Assembly: GCF_001591025.1 (NCBI RefSeq) | Contig: NZ_BCTZ01000026.1 | Span: 1-64,000 of the forward strand | DNA: 64,000 nucleotides | Direction: 5' to 3' | Source: Sphingomonas soli NBRC 100801 | GTDB taxonomy: Bacteria > Pseudomonadota > Alphaproteobacteria > Sphingomonadales > Sphingomonadaceae | Part shown: piece after piece, positions 17,132 through 25,951 of the stretch | Position numbering within the stretch: position 1 is the stretch's first letter | How the letters are laid out: the number at the start of each line of letters is the position of its first letter | Program-made: the position numbers and the translations under genes | The notes under the pieces: generated by a model | The model's database searches: none | Told to the model about the DNA's origin: nothing | Seen by the model: the letters and a program-made list of their open reading frames with translations, nothing else

Positions 17132-18571
17132 CTAGAGGCCAGCGATCCACCGGCGTATCGCCTCCGTATCGCCCATATCGCCCGTCCAACGATGCGTCGG
17201 CTGGACGGGCTCGTTCGATCCGCGCTTGCGATCGCGATACACCTTCATCGGGATCCAGACCCGCGCGCCGCTAGGCTGGGCCTGTCCGCGTATCTCCATA
17301 TAGAGCGTGTCTGCCGAGGTCTCCTGGCCGACCTGAACCGCGCCCAGCGCCGTGAGCAGATCAACGGCGTCGAGACATGCGGAGGCGCAGCCGAAATCGG
17401 TTAACACGAACGCCTTTGCCGTAACCTTCGGATCCAAAGGATTGGCGGGTGGAGGAACGTCCGCGGCTTGACGCCACAGCTTATCGCCGCGCTCGCGCGC
17501 GCTACGAAGCCCGGCTTCGATCGCGACCACCCATTGATAGGCTTGCTCGTTAGACGCGCGCGTGCGGGTGAAGCGCTCCACATAGCCGGTCACCGTATTG
17601 TAATTGGCGTCGGACGTCCGCCAGTCCACCGCCGTATCCGGTACCGCGCGATCAGCGGTTGCGGCACCCCATAGCGAGCTCGCCATCGCGTTGGTCCAGG
17701 TCGAGGAGCCGCCGCCATTTCCGCGCAGATCGAACACCATCCGCGGCGCGCTGCGGATCTCGGGCGCCCAGCGGTCGACCTCCTTGGTCATCGCCGCCAG
17801 AGCGCGGCCCTGTTCGGTTTCGACATTGCCATCAAAGCTCCCCGCGTTGATCCAGACAGTACCGTCGCCAAGCCGCTCGATCCCTATGCCGGTGGTGAAA
17901 CGGGTGCCGGTTGCCGCGGCCAGCAACTCACTCCGCCGCTCCGCCGTGAGCGGGCGCCAGTTGAGCTTCACCGTGCGCCGCGCGCCTTTCACGGCGAAGC
18001 TGCACGTGCGGATCGTGGGCAGCCAAGGATTGTCGGCCGGCAGCAGAAGCGCACCACTGTTCGCCTCGCGCCGGCTTCGCAGCACCCAGCGGCCGGAGAA
18101 GCGCCCGATCCGATCGGCTGCAAGCGAATCCGCCGCCTGCCCGTCGCACCGCTCCAGTACTGCGCCTGCGGGCACCGCTGCTTCCTCGCTCGAGACGACG
18201 ACATGCGCATCGCCGCGCAGCGCAGTGACGATCCCGGCCCAGCGATAGCGCCACGGATAGCTGTTCACCTCCGCTTGCGCGGCCTCGACGCCGACATGGC
18301 CGTCATCGAACGCGGCAGTCAGCTCCCGCAGCGCCCACACATAATGCGGAAAAGCGGCGGCAGTGCGCGCGCGATCGAGGGCGCGGGCATAAGCGCGATC
18401 GAGCCGAGCAGTGAAACCGGGGTCCTCCGCATTGACCGGCCCGGGATGCGAATCCATCACCGCGTCGCGAAAGGCCGTCGCGTCCTCGCGCAACCGCGCG
18501 GCCCAATCGGCGGGCGGCGGCGATACTCCCGGCGCGGATTGAAGCAACAGCAAAGCAGCGAGCAACGACAT
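17132..18571 (-). CDS. Exported S41-like (tail-specific protease family) peptidase
   Basis: 479 residues with a short hydrophobic N-terminus (MSLLAALLLLQSAPG) likely to be a signal peptide. An N-terminal helical region (residues 25-110, AFDDGHVGVE) is followed by an S41-type catalytic domain: FDLRGNGGGSSTW at about 285-297 and FVLTDFGCASACLDAVDLL at about 395-413, where Ser in CASAC is the candidate nucleophile. It lacks an obvious PDZ domain, which many S41 peptidases carry. The substrate is unknown. It is probably periplasmic. Confidence 0.78.
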   Translation of the reverse strand: MSLLAALLLLQSAPGVSPPPADWAARLREDATAFRDAVMDSHPGPVNAEDPGFTARLDRAYARALDRARTAAAFPHYVWALRELTAAFDDGHVGVEAAQAEVNSYPWRYRWAGIVTALRGDAHVVVSSEEAAVPAGAVLERCDGQAADSLAADRIGRFSGRWVLRSRREANSGALLLPADNPWLPTIRTCSFAVKGARRTVKLNWRPLTAERRSELLAAATGTRFTTGIGIERLGDGTVWINAGSFDGNVETEQGRALAAMTKEVDRWAPEIRSAPRMVFDLRGNGGGSSTWTNAMASSLWGAATADRAVPDTAVDWRTSDANYNTVTGYVERFTRTRASNEQAYQWVVAIEAGLRSARERGDKLWRQAADVPPPANPLDPKVTAKAFVLTDFGCASACLDAVDLLTALGAVQVGQETSADTLYMEIRGQAQPSGARVWIPMKVYRDRKRGSNEPVQPTHRWTGDMGDTEAIRRWIAGL

Positions 18572-18734
18572 TCAGTTCCCTCCCTGAAGCTGATGCCGCA
18601 TATTTGGCCTGCGCCATACCCGCCAGCCCTCTGCGCGCAAGATTCGTCGAAACGGGCGGGTTCGCGATTGGTTAGTCAATTCTCAATCCTCCCCGGCTAA
18701 CCCTATCCGCCAATAGGGTCATGCAGGGTTTGAC

Positions 18735-20300
18735 GTGAGCGCATTCGGACGACGCAGCGGTTTGGGGGGCGGTACGGGCGGGCGGCCGGCCTTCGGCGTG
18801 GCGCGCCCGATGCAGGGCGGCAGCGCGCCTCGCCCCGCGGATCCCCTTCCCATAGGCGGTGAGCAATTCCCGCCGATCAACGTGCCGCTTCCCGGCGCGG
18901 GTGCGGCCCCACCGCCCCCGGAATCTGCGCCCGAACGCGATACAGGCGGCAACAGCCTCGCTAATTCCGATGCGCTTCAGCGCCTTGCCGAGCGTCAGGC
19001 AGCCTCGGGCGATGCAGGCAACAGCCGCGTCGAAGGCTTTGAAGCATCGATCCACCGGATCAAGGAACAGGTGCTCCCGCGCCTGCTCGAACGCGTCGAC
19101 CCCGAAGCTGCCGCCACGCTCACCAAAGACGAGCTGGCCGAAGAATTTCGCCCGATCATCGGCGAAGTGCTCGCTGAGCTGAAGCTGACGCTCAACCGCC
19201 GCGAGCAATTTGCGCTCGAAAAGGTGCTGGTCGACGAACTTCTTGGGCTGGGGCCGCTCGAAGAACTGCTCGCCGATCCCGCCATTTCGGACATCATGGT
19301 CAACGGTCCGGAGCAGACCTATATCGAGCGCAAGGGCAAGCTTGAGCTCGCGAATATCAGCTTCCGCGACGAAGAGCATCTGTTTCAGATTGCCCAGCGA
19401 ATCTGCAACTCGGTCGGCCGCCGAGTCGACCAAACCACCCCGCTCGCCGACGCCCGCCTGAAGGACGGTTCTCGCGTCAACGTCATCGTTCCGCCGCTCA
19501 GCCTGCGCGGCACTGCCATATCGATCCGTAAATTCTCCGCCAAGCCGATCACGCTCGACATGATGGCACAGGGCGGATCCATGTCGACCAAGATGGCGAC
19601 AATGCTCAAGATCGCCGGCGCCAGCCGCTTCAACATCGTCATCTCGGGCGGCACCGGCTCGGGCAAGACGACGATGCTCAACGCCATCTCGAAGATGATC
19701 GATCCGGGCGAGCGCGTGCTGACGATCGAGGACGCGGCCGAACTCCGGCTGCAGCAGCCGCACTGGCTCCCGCTCGAAACGCGCCCGCCAAACCTGGAAG
19801 GTCAAGGCGAGATCAGCATCCGCGATCTGGTAAAGAACGCGCTGCGTATGCGCCCCGACCGGATCATCCTGGGCGAAATTCGTGGCAGCGAGTGCTTCGA
19901 CATGCTCTCTGCCATGAACACCGGCCATGACGGCTCGATGTGTACACTTCACTCCAACAGCCCGCGCGAAGCGCTGGCGCGTATGGAGAACATGGTGATG
20001 ATGTCGGACATCAAAGTGCCCAAGGAAGCGATCTCGCGCCAGATCGCCGATTCGGTCGACCTGATCATCCAGGTGAAGCGCCTGCGCGACGGTTCGCGCC
20101 GCGTGACCAACATCACCGAGGTGATCGGCATGGAAGGCCCCGTCATCGTGACGCAGGAGCTCTTCAAGTTCGAATATCTGGACGAAAGCGCCGACGGCAA
20201 GATCATCGGCGAATATCGCTCGATGGGCCTGCGCCCCTATACGCTCGACAAGGCCAAGCAATATGGCTTCGACCAGGCGATGCTGGAGGCGTGCCTCTAG
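18735..20300 (+). CDS. cpaF: CpaF/TadA-type secretion ATPase
   Basis: 521 residues, GTG start. The first ~95 residues are glycine/proline-rich and disordered. The type II/IV secretion ATPase core follows: N-terminal domain from about 110 ([10 protein letters not shown]), Walker [16 protein letters not shown] (about 300), Walker [17 protein letters not shown] and the His-box [22 protein letters not shown]. The family powers Flp/Tad pilus assembly. It is unusual that no tadBC, cpaB/C or prepilin genes are adjacent, so it either works with a distant tad cluster or is a solitary paralogue. Confidence 0.92.
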   Translation: MSAFGRRSGLGGGTGGRPAFGVARPMQGGSAPRPADPLPIGGEQFPPINVPLPGAGAAPPPPESAPERDTGGNSLANSDALQRLAERQAASGDAGNSRVEGFEASIHRIKEQVLPRLLERVDPEAAATLTKDELAEEFRPIIGEVLAELKLTLNRREQFALEKVLVDELLGLGPLEELLADPAISDIMVNGPEQTYIERKGKLELANISFRDEEHLFQIAQRICNSVGRRVDQTTPLADARLKDGSRVNVIVPPLSLRGTAISIRKFSAKPITLDMMAQGGSMSTKMATMLKIAGASRFNIVISGGTGSGKTTMLNAISKMIDPGERVLTIEDAAELRLQQPHWLPLETRPPNLEGQGEISIRDLVKNALRMRPDRIILGEIRGSECFDMLSAMNTGHDGSMCTLHSNSPREALARMENMVMMSDIKVPKEAISRQIADSVDLIIQVKRLRDGSRRVTNITEVIGMEGPVIVTQELFKFEYLDESADGKIIGEYRSMGLRPYTLDKAKQYGFDQAMLEACL

Positions 20301-20340
20301 GGCACGACCGACATCGATCCGGTCCAGCAAAAGCTGGGCG

Positions 20341-20379
20341 ATGTCGATGGGAGCCACCTCGCGATGGCTCCCACGACAT
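20341..20379. terminator. Strong hairpin between cpaF and the convergent small gene
   Basis: Arms atgtcg-a-tgggagcca (20341-20356) and tggctccca-cgacat (20365-20379) pair over 15 bases with one bulge and an 8-base loop. No U-tract follows. Position between two convergent genes suggests termination or transcript-end protection. Confidence 0.6.
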
Positions 20380-20386
20380 ATGCGGA

Positions 20387-20779
20387 TTACTTGAAGACTT
20401 CGGTCACACCGTTTTGCAGCGTGAACGCCCGCAGACAATGGTGGCGTCCACCGGCCAGCGCCCACGCATATTTCGTACCGTCGCCGACACGAACTTTGCG
20501 TTCTTCACCCGGCTGCAGATCACCGGTCGAATAAAATTCACCGCTCGCCTTCTTGGCGAGAATCACCATGCGGTATTTGCCTTCGTTCCTGAAAGCGGAC
20601 CGGAAACTGGAGACGGGGTTGATCGGGTTGGTCTGCTCCCAACCCTTCATCATCGTGACGCAGCTTGCCTGAACATGCTGATTCGGAATGACAACGTCGA
20701 CCACCTTCGCATTCTGAGCCACGCCCGGCATTGCCGTCATCGCCAGTGCAAACGCGCCCGCTATTATAATCTTACGCAA
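20387..20779 (-). CDS. Small exported protein of unknown function
   Basis: 130 residues starting at a TTG codon (20779) behind an excellent ggagg ribosome site, which decides the start. The signal peptide IIIAGAFALAMTAMPGVAQ ends about residue 22. The mature part has two cysteines (ASCVTMM and HHCLRAF) that could form a disulfide and a predicted beta-rich fold. I do not recognise a family. It faces cpaF across a hairpin, and its promoter lies in an AT-rich stretch. Confidence 0.7.
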   Translation of the reverse strand: MRKIIIAGAFALAMTAMPGVAQNAKVVDVVIPNQHVQASCVTMMKGWEQTNPINPVSSFRSAFRNEGKYRMVILAKKASGEFYSTGDLQPGEERKVRVGDGTKYAWALAGGRHHCLRAFTLQNGVTEVFK

Positions 20780-20982
20780 ATTATCCTCCTCCGGAGATGA
20801 CCCTCATTGCTGAGAAATATCCATTATATTACTATAAAGGCTGTATATTTTCTCCCAGCAAGAAACCTAGTAAGGACCTTAACCTTAATATCAACTGTCA
20901 GAATTTTCGTTTCTTATAAGTAATGATATTACAATGCGTTAGGCGCCTCCCCAGCGAGCCGGAACGGCGCTAAACTTCAGCT
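20780..20982. other. AT-rich intergenic region with imperfect inverted repeat
   Basis: Markedly AT-rich against the GC-rich background. An imperfect inverted repeat ttgctgagaaatat (20807-20820) / atattttctcccagcaa (20845-20861) brackets an AT core. It holds the divergent promoters of the small exported protein and the retropepsin gene. No gene is visible. Confidence 0.5.
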
Positions 20983-22104
20983 ATGCTGCCATTTCTCCTC
21001 GCCCTTCAGGTCCCCGTTCTCGCGCCCGAAAGCGAAGCGCGCTGGGTGCCGTTTGAGCTGACCGCGTCCAACCAGATTCGCTTCACGATGCAGGTGGAAG
21101 GCCGCGACGCGCGTGCTGTGCTCGACACCGGCGTCAGCACCAGCCTGGTCACGCGCAGTTTCGCGGGTACGCTCGGGCTAAAGCCCATCAAGAAGGGTCG
21201 CGCGGCGGCGATCGGTGGAACTGTCTCGATCGAACTGGCCGAGGCCCCCCGCGTTTCGTTCGGCGGGCTCAGCCGCAGCGGCGGGCGCATCGCGATCGCC
21301 GACATGCCCACGCTCACCGGGCTCGCCGCCGACATCTATATCGGTGCCGATCTGCTCGACTGCTGCGCGCTCGACATCGATTATGCCGCGCGCCGATTCC
21401 GCATCCTGCCCAGCGGGCGGATGCCGTTCACCGGAGACACCGCACCACTCGCGCGCACGCGCGGCGCCGGCGTATATGTCACCCAAATCTCGATCAACGG
21501 GCGGCACCTGCGCCCGATTCTGGTCGATACCGGCGACGGTTCCTCGCTCACGCTCACCCACGAATCCTGGGCAGCGGTGCGCCCCGCCAGCGTCCGCCTC
21601 ACCACCACGCTCGGCTATGGCGCGGGCGGCGGCGTCGTCAACGACATGGCAATCCTGCCCGGCATCACGCTGGGCGGACGCGAGAGCGGCGAGGCCGAGG
21701 TCCGGATCGAAGCCGCCCATGGCTATTCGCAGACGACCGGCATGGCGGGCCGGATCGGCACCGGCCTGCTGCTCGGATATCGCGTCCTGCTCGATCCCCG
21801 CGCCGGGCGAATGGTGCTTCGGAGCGATCCGGCAGCGCCGACGGTGGTGCGCTCGACCAGCGGGATGCTGGTCAACTATGCGTCGGGCCGGCTGGAAATC
21901 CTCCACGTCATGCGCGGTTCGCCTGCCGAGGCGGCGGGCTGGCGTGCGGGCGAGCGGATCTGCGCCGCCGATAACGTTCCCATCCACACCGATGTCGCGG
22001 CCGATGGTCAGGTCGACTGGACGATCGGCCCGCCGGGCAAGCTGGTTCGCCTCAAGGATTGCGACGGCCGCGAACGCCCGATCACCCTCGCCCAATTCTA
22101 TTAG
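20983..22104 (+). CDS. Retropepsin-like aspartic protease with two DTG motifs and a PDZ domain
   Basis: 373 residues with a short hydrophobic N-terminus (MLPFLLALQVPVLA) that may be a signal peptide. Two retropepsin-like halves are visible: VLDTGVST at residues 47-54 and LVDTGDGS at 181-188, each followed by a hydrophobic-hydrophobic-glycine-type segment (IGADLL, IGTGLLLGYRVL). A PDZ-type domain fills about 295-370 (LEILHVMRGSPAEAAGWRAGERICA). Two DTG sites in one chain would allow a pepsin-like two-aspartate active site without dimerisation. Substrate unknown; probably periplasmic. It overlaps the convergent small membrane gene by four bases. Confidence 0.82.
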   Translation: MLPFLLALQVPVLAPESEARWVPFELTASNQIRFTMQVEGRDARAVLDTGVSTSLVTRSFAGTLGLKPIKKGRAAAIGGTVSIELAEAPRVSFGGLSRSGGRIAIADMPTLTGLAADIYIGADLLDCCALDIDYAARRFRILPSGRMPFTGDTAPLARTRGAGVYVTQISINGRHLRPILVDTGDGSSLTLTHESWAAVRPASVRLTTTLGYGAGGGVVNDMAILPGITLGGRESGEAEVRIEAAHGYSQTTGMAGRIGTGLLLGYRVLLDPRAGRMVLRSDPAAPTVVRSTSGMLVNYASGRLEILHVMRGSPAEAAGWRAGERICAADNVPIHTDVAADGQVDWTIGPPGKLVRLKDCDGRERPITLAQFY

Positions 22105-22289
22105 CGCAGGTGCAACGCCACGCTGGTCAGAATCAGCGCCGCGAGTAGCGCCAGCACCTGGATCAGCGGCCAGGGCATCAGCCCGATCCGATCCATGTCG
22201 CTTCGCCGCTTGCGCTGGTGCTCGCCGAACCCTGCGATCACCGCGACCAACAAAGCGATGCCCACGCTCGTCCATAATTCCTGTTGCAT
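22101..22289 (-). CDS. Small two-segment membrane protein of unknown function
   Basis: 62 residues from the ATG at 22289. Two hydrophobic segments (VGIALLVAVIAGFG and LIQVLALLAALILTSVAL) flank a basic loop EHQRKRRSDMDR, so it is probably an inner-membrane hairpin. No family is recognised. It is convergent with, and overlaps by four bases, the retropepsin gene. Confidence 0.6.
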   Translation of the reverse strand: MQQELWTSVGIALLVAVIAGFGEHQRKRRSDMDRIGLMPWPLIQVLALLAALILTSVALHLR

Positions 22290-22342
22290 CGAGCGCCCGT
22301 TTCCCCGCACTTGCCGGAGGGATATCTAGGGAGAGAAGATCG

Positions 22343-23158
22343 ATGCGCCAGCCTTATGCTTTGCTTTCCGCCGGATTAGCGGCTCTCGTCATCGCTGGAG
22401 CAACGATCGGCAACGCACCGGCTCCGGCTCCCCAGCAGGACAAGGCTATCGAGGGCGCGGTCGCCTCTGTCGGACGTACGGAAGCCAATCGCGCGCGCGA
22501 TCCCTATCGCCATCCCGTGGAGACGCTACGCTTCTTTGGCGTGAAGCCCGGCGATACGGTGGTCGAGATATGGCCCGGCGGCGGCTGGTACACCGAGATC
22601 CTTGCCCCGCTCACCCGCGAAATGGGCACCCTATATGCCGCTGCGCCGTGGCCGGGCGGGTTCAGAGGAGTCGATGCGCTCCAGGCCAGGGATGCCGGCG
22701 CTTATGGGCATATCAAGAAGGCCGCATTCCCAGCAGCGGACGATCAGCCCCGCGTGCCCGATGGCAGCGCCGACATCGTGCTCACCTTCCGAAACGTCCA
22801 TAACTGGAAGATGGGCGAGCAGGACAAGTCCGCCGAAGCCTTTGCCCAGATGTTTGCCATGCTGAAGCGCGGCGGCATACTGGGCATCGAGGATCACCGC
22901 CTGCCGGAGAGCGCGAGCAGCGATCGCGAGCGGAGCAGTGGCTATCTGAAGGTATCGACCGTACGCGCGGCTGCCGAGGCTGCCGGCTTCAAATTCGTCG
23001 GCGCGTCGGAAATCAACGCCAATCCCAAGGACAGTGCTGATTGGCCCGATGGCGTCTGGACCCTGCCGCCCACCTATCGACTGAAAGATGTGGATCGCGC
23101 GAAATACGCCGCAATCGGCGAAAGCGACCGGATGACGCTCAAGTTCGTGAAACCGTGA
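22343..23158 (+). CDS. Exported class I SAM-dependent methyltransferase-fold protein
   Basis: 271 residues from the ATG at 22343 behind ggagagaa. A signal peptide (LLSAGLAALVIAGATIGNAPA) is followed by a Rossmann methyltransferase fold: VKPGDTVVEIWPGGGWYTEILAP corresponds to motif I, DIVLTFRNVHNW to motif IV and LKRGGILGIEDHRLP to the post-motif strand. Exported methyltransferase-fold proteins of this type are common in sphingomonads and Caulobacter, with no known substrate. SAM is not expected in the periplasm, so the function is an open question. Confidence 0.82.
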   Translation: MRQPYALLSAGLAALVIAGATIGNAPAPAPQQDKAIEGAVASVGRTEANRARDPYRHPVETLRFFGVKPGDTVVEIWPGGGWYTEILAPLTREMGTLYAAAPWPGGFRGVDALQARDAGAYGHIKKAAFPAADDQPRVPDGSADIVLTFRNVHNWKMGEQDKSAEAFAQMFAMLKRGGILGIEDHRLPESASSDRERSSGYLKVSTVRAAAEAAGFKFVGASEINANPKDSADWPDGVWTLPPTYRLKDVDRAKYAAIGESDRMTLKFVKP

Positions 23159-23211
23159 GCAAATTGGCGGGAAGAAGGGCGCGTTAACCATTCCGGGCTT
23201 AGCTTGCCCTC

Positions 23212-24276
23212 ATGCCTCGCCGTATCCGATCTTTGCTGTCCGTCCTTCGCGAGGAGGTGGATAACTATGCCTCCACAAGTGAGGAGATCGCGACCCGCAC
23301 CAACCTGCTTGCGCTCAACGCCGCGATAGAAGCCGCGCGCTCGGGCGAGGCGGGGCGCGGCTTCTCGGTGGTGGCGCAGGAAGTGAAGGCGCTAGCCCAA
23401 CAGGCGCGCGGCGCATCGCACGAATTCCGCTCTGAAGTGGGCGACCGGCTGGCGAAGGGTGCGAGCATCGCCGATGAGATGGTCGCCGAGATCGAGAGCA
23501 GCCGCCTGGTCGAACTTGCCCAGGCGCTGATCCAGAACGTTACGCGCCACCTGTACAGCCGAAGCCTCGACCTGCGGCTGATGGCGTCGGACGCCGAGGT
23601 GATCGCAGCCACACTGGACCCTTCAGCGCAAACTCTGGCAGCCGGACAGGCGCGGGTGGAGCTGCTGACCGCAACCTCTCCTTATTACGTCACCGCCTTT
23701 GTCGCCGATGCCGAAGGTCGCGTGACGATGTGTTCGAACCCGCAAGCGCGCGTGCGCCAGACCAACCTTGCCGATGCAACCCAGTTCCGTAAGGCTATGG
23801 AAAGCTGGCGGAGCACCGATTGGTTCACCGATGCAGTGTGGCAAAATCCCTGGTCGGACAATCGCGCCGTTCTGATCTTCGTCAGCGGCATCCGTGCACG
23901 CGGGGCCGAAGGCACTCCCGCAGGCGCATTCTACCTCGAATTCGATTGGGAGAGCCATGTTCAGGCGATGATCTCCGATCAATCGCTGTTCGGCGAGCGC
24001 GATTGGGCCCGCACGCGGATCAGCATCGTCGACCAGTCGGACCGCGTCGTCGCCGATTCTTCGGGCTCGCGTTACGGCGAGATCGTCCCCCTGCCCGCCA
24101 ATGCGGTACGCGGCGCAGAGTTGCGCGGCGATTCGACGATCGCCTTTGCAACCGCGCAGGATTATCTGGGCTTCGACGGTCTGGGTCTGCGCTGCGTGAT
24201 CGAGCAGAAGACGCTGACCATCGACGAGATCGACGCTGCGCTGGGCGGCCTCCGGGCCCGCAACACGCGCCGCTAA
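23212..24276 (+). CDS. Soluble chemoreceptor-like protein with reversed domain order
   Basis: 354 residues, no membrane segment or signal peptide. Residues 15-75 form the tip of a methyl-accepting chemotaxis signalling hairpin ([35 protein letters not shown]). A helical region follows and then a PDC/dCache-like sensor domain (about 145-320, [23 protein letters not shown] and [12 protein letters not shown]). The usual order, sensor first and signalling tip last, is inverted and the long coiled coil is missing. No ribosome site is clear before 23212. It may sense a cytoplasmic ligand and couple to a CheA/CheW array, which is inference. Confidence 0.8.
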   Translation: MPRRIRSLLSVLREEVDNYASTSEEIATRTNLLALNAAIEAARSGEAGRGFSVVAQEVKALAQQARGASHEFRSEVGDRLAKGASIADEMVAEIESSRLVELAQALIQNVTRHLYSRSLDLRLMASDAEVIAATLDPSAQTLAAGQARVELLTATSPYYVTAFVADAEGRVTMCSNPQARVRQTNLADATQFRKAMESWRSTDWFTDAVWQNPWSDNRAVLIFVSGIRARGAEGTPAGAFYLEFDWESHVQAMISDQSLFGERDWARTRISIVDQSDRVVADSSGSRYGEIVPLPANAVRGAELRGDSTIAFATAQDYLGFDGLGLRCVIEQKTLTIDEIDAALGGLRARNTRR

Positions 24277-24277
24277 C

Positions 24278-24838
24278 TCACTTCGCCAGCTTTTCGATCT
24301 TATCCTGAAGCCTGGCCAGTTCCGCCTTGAGCGCAGAGACGTCATCCCCGCCGGCCGCTGGAGCTTCGGGCGTTGCTGCCGACGTATCGGGCTGGCCAGG
24401 CTTGAACGCGCTCGCCGCGGCCTCGAACATCGCCATGTTGCGCTTCGCCATTTCCGCGAAGGGCGAATTGGCGAATGCGCCCTCGATAGTCGACTTGAAC
24501 TGCTCCTGGTTGCGCCGGAAGCTCTCCATCGAGGCTTCGAGATAGCCCGGTACCATCGCCTGCATCGAATCGCCGTAGAGCGAGATGAGCTGGCGCAGGA
24601 AATTCACCGGCAGCATCTGTGAACCGCGCGATTCCTCTTCCATGATGATCTGGGTCAGCACATTGTGCGTGATGTCTTCGTCGGACTTTGCGTCAACGAC
24701 CTTGAAGTCGCGGCCCTCGCGCGTCATCGCCGCCAGATGGTCGAGCGTGATATAAGACGAAGTCTCGGTGTTGTAGAGACGGCGGTTCGCATACTTTTTG
24801 ATGATGACCGGACCGTTGCCAGCTGCTGCTTTCTTCAT
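24278..24838 (-). CDS. phaR: Polyhydroxyalkanoate synthesis repressor PhaR
   Basis: 186 residues. The N-terminal DNA-binding domain is diagnostic: IIKKYANRRLYNTETSSYITLDHLAAM (residues 11-38), then the PHB-accumulation regulatory domain with VLTQIIMEEESRG and FLRQLISLYGDSMQ. The Ala/Pro-rich C-terminal tail ends in a short coiled coil (LKAELARLQDKIEKLAK). PhaR represses phasin and PHA genes and binds PHA granules. It is divergent from the PhaC-like gene, with the two start codons 13 bases apart, so both promoters overlap the opposite gene. Confidence 0.95.
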   Translation of the reverse strand: MKKAAAGNGPVIIKKYANRRLYNTETSSYITLDHLAAMTREGRDFKVVDAKSDEDITHNVLTQIIMEEESRGSQMLPVNFLRQLISLYGDSMQAMVPGYLEASMESFRRNQEQFKSTIEGAFANSPFAEMAKRNMAMFEAAASAFKPGQPDTSAATPEAPAAGGDDVSALKAELARLQDKIEKLAK

Positions 24839-24851
24839 GGGAACCCCGCCA

Positions 24852-25922
24852 ATGACTGAAAGCCACCTAACATCGATTCATGCCGCATCGCAACACGGCC
24901 CGCGTCCGCTACCGCTGTTTCTTTCGTTGTTGCGCAGCGAAACCGCAACATCGCCAGCGCGCAGGCATGCCGCACTTGCCGGATTGAAGGCATATCAGGA
25001 GGCCGAGCGGCCTGCGGAGCGCGTACCGAAGCCCGCCGTGGCCGAATCGGGGCGGGCGCGCCTGCGTGATTATGGCGGTTCCGGCCCGCCGGTGGTTTTC
25101 ATCCCCTCGCTGATCAACCCTCCCTTCGTGCTCGATCTGGCAGAGGGAAATTCACTGCTTGATTGGCTGGCGACGCAGGGCCTGCGTCCGCTGCTGGTCG
25201 ATTGGGGCAGCCCAGGGCCTGAAGCGCGCAACGAAGGGCTGGATCACCATATCGAGCGCCTCTTGTTGCCGCTGATCGATTCGCTGGGCGAGCGGCCGCT
25301 CATCGCCGGCTATTGCCTCGGCGGAACGCTTGCTTTGACCGCAGCCGCGCTCCGCCCGGTGCGGGGCGTAGCGGCGATTGCCGCACCGTGGCGCTTCTCG
25401 CGCTACGGCGATCTCGCACGTGCAGCCATTGCGGCGCAGTGGGAAGCCGCCCAACCTGCCTGCGCAGCGCTGGGTCTTGTCCCCATGGAGGTTCTGCAGT
25501 CAGGTTTCTGGCAGCTCGACCCGGCACGCACGATCGCGAAGTATGAGCGATTTGCGGCGATGGCGCCGGGAAGTGCGCAGGCGCGCGCCTTCGTCGCGCT
25601 GGAAGACTGGGCAAATGGCGGCGCGCCGCTCACCTATGCCGTGGGCGAGCAGATGTTCGAGCGCTTTTTCGCAGCCGACCGGCCCGGGCGTGGCCGATGG
25701 TGGATCGGCGGCACGCGGATTCTGCCGCATCGGCTTTCCTGCCCCGCCACCGAATTCATCTCTGCGACCGATCGCATCGTGCCCGCCGCGAGCGCAATCA
25801 GCCTCCCCGGCAGTACAACACTTCGATCGGGGCATGTTGGCATGATCGTCGGCCGCCGAGCACAGGCCGAACTGTGGGAGCCACTCCGCGACTGGCTAAT
25901 TGCCGCAGTGCACACTAAATAG
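24852..25922 (+). CDS. PHA-synthase-like alpha/beta hydrolase
   Basis: 356 residues from the ATG at 24852 (MTESHLTS). The PHA-synthase lipase box with cysteine nucleophile is present (GYCLGGTL, Cys155), preceded by [26 protein letters not shown], which is the PhaC fold. The rest of the triad is Asp in SATDRIVP and His in RSGHVGM. The length is that of class III PhaC subunits rather than the ~580-residue class I enzymes common in sphingomonads; no PhaE partner is adjacent. It lies between phaR and a thiolase, which supports a PHA role. It could be a synthase, a depolymerase-like enzyme or an acyl transferase. Confidence 0.8.
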   Translation: MTESHLTSIHAASQHGPRPLPLFLSLLRSETATSPARRHAALAGLKAYQEAERPAERVPKPAVAESGRARLRDYGGSGPPVVFIPSLINPPFVLDLAEGNSLLDWLATQGLRPLLVDWGSPGPEARNEGLDHHIERLLLPLIDSLGERPLIAGYCLGGTLALTAAALRPVRGVAAIAAPWRFSRYGDLARAAIAAQWEAAQPACAALGLVPMEVLQSGFWQLDPARTIAKYERFAAMAPGSAQARAFVALEDWANGGAPLTYAVGEQMFERFFAADRPGRGRWWIGGTRILPHRLSCPATEFISATDRIVPAASAISLPGSTTLRSGHVGMIVGRRAQAELWEPLRDWLIAAVHTK

Positions 25923-25951
25923 CGGGCGACCAATTTCCGGAGCCGATTCCC

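Noticed and set aside
18672..20465. 597-residue minus-strand frame over cpaF
   Set aside because: Antisense of a well-conserved ATPase, low complexity in Arg, Asp and His, no family features.
20387..20779. The small exported protein as part of a Tad pilus (prepilin or CpaB-like)
   Set aside because: It has a normal signal peptide, no prepilin cleavage motif and no SAF domain, and it is transcribed toward cpaF.
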